A DNA stretch of 64,000 nt, from assembly GCA_913042885.1 (NCBI GenBank), contig CAJWLW010000001.1:10241-74240 (forward strand), in the 5' to 3' direction. The notes beneath the pieces are model-generated. The model ran no database searches and was not told the DNA's origin. It saw only the letters and a list, made by a program, of their open reading frames with translations. The number at the start of each line of letters is the position of its first letter. The stretch's first letter is position 1. Source of the stretch: an uncultured Lentisphaeria bacterium (lineage in GTDB: Bacteria > Verrucomicrobiota > Lentisphaeria > JABSQK01 > CAJWLW01). The position numbers were made by a program, and so were the translations under genes. Shown here in pieces: positions 1 through 7,857 of the stretch.

Positions 1-175
1 CGGCGAACTGGCATGCGGGAACGGTCTCGCGGGTGACTTTCTGCAGCGAAACGCATGCCACAGGGCAGACGTCGGCGCATTTTCCGCAGCGGATGCATTT
101 GTACTGGTCGATGTAGAGGATGGGGTACTTTGTCGGTTCCGGATCGGCGGCTTCCGTGAATTGTTGAACAGGCAC
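1..175 (-). CDS. 4Fe-4S ferredoxin-type protein, 3' end outside the window
   Basis: Reading leftwards from a GTG at 175-173 gives about 58 residues before the window edge. They contain a classic iron-sulfur cluster motif, C-I-R-C-G-K-C-A-D-V-C-P (CxxCxxCxxxCP), preceded by YIDQYK. A second cluster motif, if present, lies outside the window. The GTG shares its G with the TAG stop of the upstream repeat-protein gene (TAGTG), so the two genes look translationally coupled. The reading frame stays open upstream of that GTG, so the true start is not certain. The motif supports an electron-transfer role, but the partner enzyme cannot be named from this fragment. Confidence 0.7.
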   Translation of the reverse strand, partial: MPVQQFTEAADPEPTKYPILYIDQYKCIRCGKCADVCPVACVSLQKVTRETVPACQFA

Positions 176-1044
176 TAATTGGCCTGTTCTTTTTCTTCTT
201 CTGCGGCTGCCTCTTTCTGACGCTCCAGGTCCGCCAGACGCTTGGCATTTATTTTTTCCCAATACGCCTTGGGCTTGGTGCGCCGCAGAATCTCCGCTTC
301 AAGCCGTTCGTGGGCGGCCTCGTATCGCTCCGGATCGGTGGTCTTGAATGTTTCGATTTTTTCACGCCGCCGCGCATCAAAGGCGTCCGGATCCGACTGA
401 CGCAACTTCTGCATGTCAAAAACTTCGCGCCTTTTCGCATACTGCTCCGGGTCGGTTTCCTTCAGCTTTTCGATGTCTGCTTCGCGCTTGGCCGCCTTTG
501 TTTCAAACCAGACTTTGGGATTGGTACGCCGCAGTTCGTTTTCCTCATGCCTCGCCAGCTCGGCCTTGTATCGCTCCGGGTCGGTTGCTTCGAGTTTCTT
601 GATCTGCTCGAGGCGGCGTACGGCGTAGGCGTCCGGATCGATTCTGCGCAGTAGCCGCATGTCGTAGGCTTCACGCTCTTTTTCATACCGCTCCGGGTCG
701 GTTGTCTTGAGTTCATCGATCGCGGCCAGCTGCTTCGAATCCCTTGCTTCAAACCAGGCCTTGGGATTGGTGCGCCGCAGGATGCGGAGTTCAAGGGTCT
801 CGAGTTGCCTTTTGTACGCCTCGGGCTCGTCCGCCTTGAGTTCTTCGAGCTTCTCGCGCTGAGCGTCATCCATCGCTTCCCGGTAAGCATGGTAGTCTGC
901 CTGGCGCAGTTTCTCGAATTCGATGGCGCGCTCTATCCGTTCCTGCTCTGTTTTCGGCTTCGTCCCGTTTTCCGCAGCTTCGAGGTGCGGCAGCAGAGCT
1001 GTTGCGATACACGCCCCCGTCAAGATCAAGACTCGCTTTTTCAT
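175..1044 (-). CDS. secreted repeat protein with alternating charged helical repeats
   Basis: A protein of 289 residues. The start at 1044 is chosen over a longer reading because an AAGGAGG sits 5 bases upstream and the next residues, MKKRVLILTGACIATALLP, form a signal peptide ending near LEA-AENG. The mature part is highly charged and almost entirely made of repeats of about 35-45 residues. Two kinds alternate: one built on LRRTNPKAWFE and one on LRR.DPDAY, each followed by LK.TDPERY. Five to six units are visible. The predicted structure is a periplasmic or extracellular helical rod. I do not recognise the family and give no function. It overlaps the following ferredoxin-type gene by one base, which suggests a shared job in redox or envelope metabolism, but that is inference. 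Confidence 0.7.
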   Translation of the reverse strand: MKKRVLILTGACIATALLPHLEAAENGTKPKTEQERIERAIEFEKLRQADYHAYREAMDDAQREKLEELKADEPEAYKRQLETLELRILRRTNPKAWFEARDSKQLAAIDELKTTDPERYEKEREAYDMRLLRRIDPDAYAVRRLEQIKKLEATDPERYKAELARHEENELRRTNPKVWFETKAAKREADIEKLKETDPEQYAKRREVFDMQKLRQSDPDAFDARRREKIETFKTTDPERYEAAHERLEAEILRRTKPKAYWEKINAKRLADLERQKEAAAEEEKEQAN

Positions 1045-1257
1045 TGGTGCCTCCTTGAGCATATTGCAGGAAAGTAACACGTACCCCTATACAAGGTCAA
1101 GCCCTGCCTGCAATCGTCTATGCCGGCTGCAGTGCCCGGTCCTTCGTCAATGTGATTCCCAAATACACCGACGTTTGTCTGCCTTCGCACAGCCGTGAAT
1201 GCATTCCGACAAAGCGTTCGCTTCACCGGTTGACAGTTTTAACCCATGGAAATTCCT

Positions 1258-1514
1258 ATGGAGAAGCGTTTCGTCGGGAAGGCTGCACTCTTGGAAGGGG
1301 ACCCGCAGGACTCCGAAAGAACAAGTACGACAGCAATGCCTTTTTGGTAACGGGTCTCGGGGGGGGGGATCGATTTCAATATGCGGACCGGGTCGCCACA
1401 GGCGCGAGGCACGGTGGCGGCCCCGAGAGGGATTGCCCGGGAAATAAACGCAGATTTTTTGCGATCAAGTCACCCGCTGTTTTTCACCGTCATTTTCGTG
1501 ATCACTGCGTGGTA
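1258..1514 (+). other. possible decayed coding stretch with a 10-G run
   Basis: The intergenic space from 1045 to 1890 has no convincing intact gene. On the plus strand a frame starting ATG at 1258 reads MEKRFVGKAALLEGD and stays protein-like up to a TAA at 1348. It then continues in the same frame to a second stop at 1512 with a hydrophobic tail (HPLFFTVIFVITAW). A run of ten G at 1359-1368 lies just after the first stop. The stretch may be a relic or chance; no family is recognised. Confidence 0.2.
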
Positions 1515-1719
1515 ATTCCCTCGTCCCGCGGACATGACAGTACCGCAGGACGCGGAGATCGAGGTTGGATGGTGAAAGGCTCCGGCTGAGAGATGCGGTG
1601 TAATCACCGGACTCAGGGCGGGAACGTCGCTGTCGAGCAGGTACTCGGTCTGTCCCACCTCGCGCACGACAGAGGTATCCTCGCGCCATAAACGCCTTCC
1701 TGTCCACCTTCATGGTCAT
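1470..1719 (-). pseudogene. possible frameshifted small gene relic
   Basis: On the minus strand an ATG at 1719 opens MTMKVDRKAFMAR. About 13 codons later the sensible reading moves to another frame and continues EDTSVVREVGQTEYLLDSD and on to a stop at 1470. One extra base near 1680 would explain this. The combined product of about 80 residues looks like the head of a real protein with a Cys/Gly-rich end, but I cannot assign it. It may be a gene relic or a coincidence. It overlaps the plus-strand candidate at 1258-1514, and at most one of the two can be real. Confidence 0.3.
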
Positions 1720-1890
1720 CGCTTTCTTTCGATCGCTCCTGCGATGCAAGGTCGCCGAGGGTGTCAAAACTCCTGCCATTCGGCAGGCAGTCGGGCCTGC
1801 GGGCCGGTGTGGATTTTGAATTGCGTCATTGCTTAGAGAGGGGACAGTTCCATGTATGACGGTGAAATGAATCTCGGGTAAGGTAACGCG

Positions 1891-2751
1891 ATGACACACC
1901 AGGTAACCATCTTGGTATTGACCGCCGCCGTGCTGCATGCACTGTGGAATTTTGCGGGCAGGCAGGTTCGCGGCAATCTCGTTGTCTTTACGAGCGGCCT
2001 CGTATTGAGTAGTCTCTTGATCATGCCCATCATTGTGAGCGACCTGATGGATCGCGGATTCAATGATTTTCTGCAGTTCCCTGCTGTAGCCTGCATGGTC
2101 GCCACCGGAATACTGCACGGACTCTATTTCCTCATGCTTGCCAAGGCCTATGAACACGGGAGGATTTCAGTGGTTTACCCGGTGGCACGCGGTTCGGGGA
2201 TTGCCTTGACCGGCTTTCTCGCCTGAATCCTGTTGCAAGAAAAAATTACCATGAATGGCGTCCTCGGGATTGCGTTAATCGTCATTGGGATTTTCTGGAT
2301 CGGGATCGGGATTGACGCCCGTGAGCGGAATGCACACACAGTCAAGACGGCATTACTGGTCGGACTCACTATCGCGCTTTATTCGATTGTCGACAAAATC
2401 GGCGTCAGCTATGTGCACCCCTTACCGTACACGTTTGCCATGTGGGCCATTGCGGCGTTGACGTTACTCCCGTTTCTCTGGGCGAAAACGAGCGCGGAAG
2501 AAATCCGGGACGCGCTGCGGCATAAAAAACGTTTTATTATTGTCGTTGGACCTGTCTGTATGGTAACCTACTTTCTGATTCTGTATGCATATACGATGGG
2601 CCCCGTCAGTTATATCGCGGCCTTCCGGGAATTCGCAGTTGTTATTGGCAGCCTGTTGGGCGTTATTATCCTGAAGGAGCGTATGTCGTTCGTAAAGGCT
2701 CTGGCGATGGTGATGATTGTCCTCGGCATGATATTGATTAAAATCGCCTGA
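1891..2751 (+). pseudogene. EamA/DMT-family transporter interrupted by one in-frame TGA
   Basis: Two adjoining open segments (1891-2226 and 2227-2751) lie in the same frame and together encode about 285 residues of a ten-helix drug/metabolite transporter. The N-terminal half (MTHQVTILVLTAAVLHALWN) and the C-terminal half (VIILKERMSFVKALAMVMI) are typical of EamA repeats. The only defect is a TGA at 2224-2226 inside GFLA-stop-ILLQEK, at a place where Trp (TGG) would suit the family. TGA ends many intact genes in this window, so code reassignment is unlikely. This is either a recent nonsense mutation or a sequencing error. A reasonable ribosome binding site (GGTAAGG) precedes 1891. The substrate is unknown. 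Confidence 0.8.
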
Positions 2752-3258
2752 CCACATATCACCCGGCAAACGATCTTTTGGCTCATACCTTGGAGGTCAT
2801 CGAGTGGCATTTCCCCGGGTACGCAGACAGGGCAGACAACAAACACTGATTATGATTTTCCGTGCTGCTTCGCATCGGCGGGCCTCGAATTTTCCCGCGT
2901 TGACTGCCGGTTCTATTTCGGTCAACAGACCGATCGCCGCGGTGACCGGCCGCTTGAGGTGAAGGGTGGAATGACATTGGGCAAGTCACCCTCTTTGCGA
3001 GGTCTACGGCCACTGGGGACGGGGACCGTTCTTACCGGGGGATCGATCCATCTGAGCGATGGGCTTTGTCTTGATTTTCGCATAATACCCTTTTAAGCTT
3101 CCTAATCTGCTGGTCACCACCAGTAGATCGGACCCCCATACGAGATCCGGGGTCTTGAGCATGCAAAGGGGCAATGGGTAGTGGTGTCAGCCATCGTCCA
3201 TGGGCGCCCGCAGTTTGCTTGACGCCTGGGACACGAAACTGAGGAAACGAGCCAGACA
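2752..3258 (+). other. intergenic region without a recognised gene
   Basis: About 500 bases between the broken transporter and the methyltransferase. Short readings on both strands are stop-rich or lack plausible composition. A GGGGACGGGGACCGTTC word near 3016 and a GGGGACAGTTCC word near 1842 resemble GGGAC-rich words that I associate with dispersed intergenic repeats in environmental genomes. I see nothing firmer. Confidence 0.4.
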
Positions 3259-4089
3259 TTGAAAGTCCTTACGGATTTACATTTGAGCATGGTCACACTG
3301 ATAATTTCCCTATCTTTGTTGCAGGGCTCTGCCTGTGGCCAGTCCGGTGCGCCCGAAGATGCTGTGGCGGACAGCTCCTATCGTGTTCTTCTGCGGGCAG
3401 AAGTTCAAACTGCCCCAGACAAGAAAACGGACCTGCCTCAATTTGGATCTGATAAGTTCGAGGACAAACGCAAAGCCATGGTCGCCCAACAGATTGAAAA
3501 GCGGGGCGTCAAAGACCAGCGAGTCCTTCGCGCTCTTCGCCGGGTACCGCGCCATGAATTTGTTCCCGCCTCTGAGCGCAGTATAGCCTATGAGGATTAC
3601 CCCTTACCGATTGGTCATGGTCAGACCATCTCTCAACCCTATGTCGTTGGCTTCATGACTGAGTTGCTCCAACTCAAACCCGGAGACACTGTCCTGGAAG
3701 TCGGTACTGGATCGAGCTACCAGGCCGCCATCCTTGCCGAGATCGTCAAGGAAGTCGTGAGCATCGAGATCATTGACGCCCTGGCCAAATCGGCGGCAAA
3801 ACGTCTGGAGCGGCTCGGTTATAAGAATGTCACGGTTGCCAGCGGCGACGGCTACTTTGGCTGGAAAGAGCGCGCTACCTTTGATGCCATCATCGTCACT
3901 GCCGCTGGAGATCATATCCCGCCACCCCTGCTGCGCCAGCTCAAGGTCGGCGGTCGTATGGCGATCCCTGTGGGAAGAACGGGGTGGACCCAGAACCTCT
4001 TGCTTGTGGAAAAGCAAGAGGGCGGAAAGTTCATCACCCGCAATATTCTGGCGGTGCGCTTCGTCGCCCTTACGCGTGAGAAACGGTAA
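3259..4089 (+). CDS. pcm: protein-L-isoaspartate O-methyltransferase, exported type
   Basis: The enzyme transfers a methyl group from SAM to the abnormal carboxylate of L-isoaspartyl residues so that damaged proteins can be repaired. From residue about 66 to the end the protein matches the PCMT family: GHGQTISQPYVVGFM (residues 119-133) is the substrate loop, and VLEVGTGSSYQAA (145-157) is SAM motif I. Residues 11-28 (MVTLIISLSLLQGSACGQ) look like a signal or weak lipoprotein peptide, so an envelope location is likely. The start is TTG at 3259 with GAGG 14 bases upstream; ATG at 3289 is an alternative. A gap of only 15 bases separates it from the next gene, so they are probably co-transcribed. 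Confidence 0.9.
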   Translation: MKVLTDLHLSMVTLIISLSLLQGSACGQSGAPEDAVADSSYRVLLRAEVQTAPDKKTDLPQFGSDKFEDKRKAMVAQQIEKRGVKDQRVLRALRRVPRHEFVPASERSIAYEDYPLPIGHGQTISQPYVVGFMTELLQLKPGDTVLEVGTGSSYQAAILAEIVKEVVSIEIIDALAKSAAKRLERLGYKNVTVASGDGYFGWKERATFDAIIVTAAGDHIPPPLLRQLKVGGRMAIPVGRTGWTQNLLLVEKQEGGKFITRNILAVRFVALTREKR

Positions 4090-4104
4090 GGCTGGGTCGA
4101 ATCC

Positions 4105-6522
4105 ATGCGTGAGGCAACGAAACAAGTACACGATGCGCCCGATCGCGTAGATTTCCTCGCCCTTGCCCTGATTTCTGCTGGAACGATTGCCCTCGAGATC
4201 ATGCTGCTGAGGGTGTTCAGTTTCAGCCAATGGCATCATTTTGCTTCCCTTGCCGTCTCCCTGGCCCTTCTTGGGTTTGGCACGGCCGGAACAACGTTGG
4301 TTCTCTTGGGAAATCGCCGTGTTTGCCGCTGGGGCGACAGCCTTTTTGCGGCAGGCGTGCTGGTGGCAGGAGCAGGCATTATCCTGATGTATCCACTCCA
4401 TCAGGTCCTCGAGCTTCGCCCGCTTTTCATCGCATGGGATTTGGGCGAGCTGCTCAAGCTGCTCCTGCTCAACTTCGCCGCGTTTCTTCCCTTTTTCGGG
4501 GCTGCCCTGTCTATTGGCCAGGTGTTCGTCCGTTGGCCTTCGGCCACACGCAGGCTCTATGGTGTGAATCTTATCGGTTCGGGTATCGGCAGTCTCGTCG
4601 CAACTGTCCTGCTCAGCCTGGTCAGCCTCGAGTGGAGCCTCTTTGCCATTGCCCTCCTGCTGCTGCTTACCGGGGCGGGCTTTGCCGCAGCCCGCGCTCT
4701 GCGGAAGGGGAGAGGCGCTACCCGTACGCTGGGCCTGACCGGCCTGGTCTGTGGGGCGTTTACAGCCGGCCTGCTCGCCTACCTTCTCCTGTTCAATCCT
4801 GACCCCGCACTGCACGTCTCCGACTTCAAACGCCTCTCCTATCTGCTTGAGCTTCCCGACGCCAAAATCATCCGCCGCTCAGATGGGCTGCGCGACCGGA
4901 CAACGGTCATTCGTTCCCAGCACATCCGCGTTGCCACAGGGTTGAGCCTTCACTGGCTCGAGGGACTGCCCCCCCAGGATGCCATGGTGCTCGGGGCTGA
5001 CAGGCTGATCGTATTGCCCCGGTCAGTCGACCCAAACGATCTGCAATTCCTCAAAGCCACCCTCCAGGCAGCGCCCTTTGCACTTCGGCCTGAACCGTCC
5101 GTCGCCATCATCGGTACAAGCGCAAACCTGGGCACATTCATGCCCCGCCTGTACGATGCGCGCCGCACTATTTGGGTCGAATCCCACCCAACGATCGTCG
5201 AAGAATACAGCCGTCGCGGGCTCGATAAACGCTTTGACGAAATCGTCATGGATAATCCGCGTCGTTTTCTCCATGCCACCCCAGAGCAATTCGATCTCAT
5301 CATACACGACAATCTCCATGCCGGGGGAGACGCCCTGGGTGAAGAGTTCCTCCTGACTGTGGAAAGCCTTGAGGCTGCCCTTCAACGATTACAACCCGGC
5401 GGCTTTATCGTACTGCCCATGCAACTATCCAACCCGCCAAGGTTCTTTCCAAAGGCTCTGCGCACAGCAAGACAAGCCCTTCAATCCGCTGGGCTGGCCG
5501 ACCCACAGGAGCACGTCCTGGCCATGCGTTCGATGGCCGACACCATCATCTGCCTTGGACGTGACCCCATCTCGCTCCATGACCAGAAGCTCTTTCGGGC
5601 TTTCGCCGAACGTTGGCGGTTCGATCTGGTCTGGCTGCCTGGATTGGCACGCAACGAAGCGAATCAGATACATCAGTTCGAGTCTCCCCTTTACTTCGAG
5701 GCGGCTGCATCGGCCCTGAAAAATGAACAGCCCATGCCCTCTGCGGCGACTCTCTATACACTCACACCAGCTACAGATGCGGCCCCCTATTTCTGGTACT
5801 CCATGCGTTGGCGAATCCTCCCGCGATTATGGAAGTCCGCAGGGAGACAAGGGCTCGTCCTGCTTGATTGGAGCGCTCTTGTGCTCGGGTTGAGCCTTGC
5901 CGTTGCCGCCGTACTCGGACTCCTGTTCATCCTGCTGCCACTGGGACGCTTGCCGCGCAGTTGTCCACCCTTGACGCGGCCGGGCATTTTTACCTATTTC
6001 TTCGCCCTCGGGCTGGGCTACCTATTGCTTGAAATGGCGGTTTTTCAGCGTTGTGTCCTGCTTCTTGGCCACCCCATCTACGCAGCGGCCGTTGTTTTTG
6101 CAGTCTTTCTGATTGGCTCGGGCTGCGGCAGCCTCCATGCACCGGAAGAAGCCAGGAAGCATGTCGCGCCAGCCTTGTTTCTACCGATCATTGCGGGGGT
6201 GTTGCTGGGCTACATCGTGCTTTGGCCCGGCGTTGCCCTGCTTTGGGAATGCTCGGTCCCGGTACGCGGTGCGTTTGTCGTCATCGCTCTGTTGCCCCTG
6301 GCATGGGCTATGGGTAGGCCGATGCCTTGGGGGCTTCGACAGCTGGATCCCATACCAGCAATGATCCCGTGGGGCTGGGGGATCAACGGCTTTGCGTCAG
6401 TCCTGGCAGCACCTTTGGCCACCATGGGAGCGATTCTCTCAGGCCAGCCATCCGTCTGGCTCGCAGGCCTATGCTGTTATATGGTCGCCTGGTGGGTTGC
6501 CAGAAGATGGTTGAATAACTGA
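4105..6522 (+). CDS. spermidine synthase-like polytopic membrane protein
   Basis: A protein of 805 residues in three parts. About six hydrophobic helices fill residues 15-215. A soluble Rossmann-like methyltransferase/spermidine synthase-type domain spans roughly 250-560 (SVAIIGTSANLGTF, then DLIIHDNLHAGGDALGEEF and QPGGFIVLPMQL). A second bundle of about six helices lies in 590-805. This architecture is known from large bacterial spermidine synthase-like proteins whose reaction is mostly undefined, so polyamine synthesis should not be assumed. It follows pcm by 15 bases in the same direction. A shared role in envelope protein methylation or repair is possible but is inference. Confidence 0.75.
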   Translation: MREATKQVHDAPDRVDFLALALISAGTIALEIMLLRVFSFSQWHHFASLAVSLALLGFGTAGTTLVLLGNRRVCRWGDSLFAAGVLVAGAGIILMYPLHQVLELRPLFIAWDLGELLKLLLLNFAAFLPFFGAALSIGQVFVRWPSATRRLYGVNLIGSGIGSLVATVLLSLVSLEWSLFAIALLLLLTGAGFAAARALRKGRGATRTLGLTGLVCGAFTAGLLAYLLLFNPDPALHVSDFKRLSYLLELPDAKIIRRSDGLRDRTTVIRSQHIRVATGLSLHWLEGLPPQDAMVLGADRLIVLPRSVDPNDLQFLKATLQAAPFALRPEPSVAIIGTSANLGTFMPRLYDARRTIWVESHPTIVEEYSRRGLDKRFDEIVMDNPRRFLHATPEQFDLIIHDNLHAGGDALGEEFLLTVESLEAALQRLQPGGFIVLPMQLSNPPRFFPKALRTARQALQSAGLADPQEHVLAMRSMADTIICLGRDPISLHDQKLFRAFAERWRFDLVWLPGLARNEANQIHQFESPLYFEAAASALKNEQPMPSAATLYTLTPATDAAPYFWYSMRWRILPRLWKSAGRQGLVLLDWSALVLGLSLAVAAVLGLLFILLPLGRLPRSCPPLTRPGIFTYFFALGLGYLLLEMAVFQRCVLLLGHPIYAAAVVFAVFLIGSGCGSLHAPEEARKHVAPALFLPIIAGVLLGYIVLWPGVALLWECSVPVRGAFVVIALLPLAWAMGRPMPWGLRQLDPIPAMIPWGWGINGFASVLAAPLATMGAILSGQPSVWLAGLCCYMVAWWVARRWLNN

Positions 6523-6950
6523 TAGGAAGTTGCTTTTCACGGCCAGCAGTACCGCTGCTGGACAAGGCCGAAATTCAAGGATTGAGGCACGATGATGGCG
6601 GCTTCTTGCTCATTGACGACCTCACGAAGAGATGGGAAAGAGCCGAAGCACGCCGGCAAGGAGTGAACCCGGGCGACCAGAAACTGACACTTCAAGCCGT
6701 AGGTCTCGATGCCGCAGTTGAACTCGGTTGTCGTTTGATGTAGCTTCGTCGTTGACCCGTGTTTGTCGGCCGTCGGACTGATCGAGATGACCAGCGGTTG
6801 GGAGCTGTTCTGAGGCACGAAAGGAATCTCTCGAGTAAGGTTGGAACGGGAATCTCTCGCAGCTGCAACAGATGCCAAAGCGTCATTTTGCATTGACGAC
6901 GATTGGCGTAAATTTAAGCCGCGCAATTCACAACGAACAGGACTCGTATC
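6523..6950. other. intergenic region, no convincing gene
   Basis: About 430 bases. The longest reading is on the minus strand (6537-6926, 129 codons), but it lacks a ribosome binding site, a recognisable domain or membrane/signal features, and its codon choice is unlike the neighbours. The plus strand is broken by many stops. It could be an old decayed gene. Confidence 0.4.
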
Positions 6951-7850
6951 ATGGCGATGACGCCCATGGCGGTAACCAGACCGTACCAGGACTCCACGGA
7001 ACTGTTGTTCGATCCACCGGCATTACGGGCCCGGGCAGGCGAACAGGGGTACTTCTGCTTCAAGGGGCTGCTGCCGCCCGCCGACGTGCTGGCGGTCCGA
7101 CGCCAGATTCTCGAGACCTGTCAACACCACGGATTTCTCGACGATCAGGCACCGCTCGAAAACGGTATCGCCAGGAACGACTTCTTTATCCGTGAATCCG
7201 ACACTGACCCTGTGTGGCTTGCGTACTACAAGGACATCCTTAAGCTGCATGATTTTCATGCACTCGCCCAACACGAAAATCTCCTGGCGGTGCTCGACAG
7301 TCTGATCGGCGAACCGGTGTTGCCGCACAGTCGCAATATCTCGATGGCCCTTTTCCCTCGAGGCGTCGAGACAACGACACCGGCGCACCAGGATTTCAAT
7401 TTCATCGGTGGCACGGAGGAAACCTGGACGGCCTGGATCCCGTGCGGAGACTGTCCGATGAGCCTGGGCGGGCTGGCGATAGTGCCCGGGTCAAATCACT
7501 GGGGATTCAAGGAACACAGGGCGTACGATCCGATCGTTCCCAGTTGTCTCGACTTTCCCGCCGACAGCGTTTGGGCGGTAAGTGAGTTGGCAACCGGCGA
7601 CGTAATCATGTTTAAAAGCACTACCGTGCACCAGGGCGTGGCAAACCCCAGCCCCGATCAGATCCGGCTGTCGCTCGATTTCCGCTATCAACCACGGTCC
7701 CACCCGGTGCGCAGCGATTCGCTGGAACCGCACATGCAGATATTGACGTGGGACGAGGTCTACCAGGACTGGCCGGACGATGACCCGCTGAAGTACTACT
7801 GGAAGGAATGGGCGCTAAACATCGTCGAAGAGACAGCCGCTCAGGGATAG
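6951..7850 (+). CDS. phytanoyl-CoA dioxygenase (PhyH) family oxygenase
   Basis: A 299-residue non-haem Fe(II)/2-oxoglutarate-dependent oxygenase. The iron-binding triad is visible as H146-x-D148 (in TPAHQDFNF) and H227 (TVHQGVAN). The 2-oxoglutarate-binding Arg is probably R239 or R245 (RLSLDFRYQ). Family members hydroxylate many small substrates, so the substrate is not known; phytanoyl-CoA itself is unlikely in a glycan-related cluster. AGGA lies 9 bases before the ATG. Only 7 bases separate its stop from the next gene, a GH106-like protein, so both probably act on the same compound or glycoside. Confidence 0.88.
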   Translation: MAMTPMAVTRPYQDSTELLFDPPALRARAGEQGYFCFKGLLPPADVLAVRRQILETCQHHGFLDDQAPLENGIARNDFFIRESDTDPVWLAYYKDILKLHDFHALAQHENLLAVLDSLIGEPVLPHSRNISMALFPRGVETTTPAHQDFNFIGGTEETWTAWIPCGDCPMSLGGLAIVPGSNHWGFKEHRAYDPIVPSCLDFPADSVWAVSELATGDVIMFKSTTVHQGVANPSPDQIRLSLDFRYQPRSHPVRSDSLEPHMQILTWDEVYQDWPDDDPLKYYWKEWALNIVEETAAQG

Positions 7851-7857
7851 ATCTGTT

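Noticed and set aside
1152..1589. 145-codon plus-strand frame
   Set aside because: Low-complexity Arg/Gly composition and no ribosome site.
2224..2226. TGA read as Trp or Sec in the transporter
   Set aside because: TGA ends several intact genes in this window (for example trmFO), and no SECIS-like structure is seen.
3604..4815. 403-codon minus-strand frame opposite pcm and the spermidine synthase-like gene
   Set aside because: No domain, no start signal, spans two real genes on the other strand.
6537..6926. 129-codon minus-strand frame in the gap before the PhyH gene
   Set aside because: No ribosome site, no features of a real protein, stop-rich alternatives.
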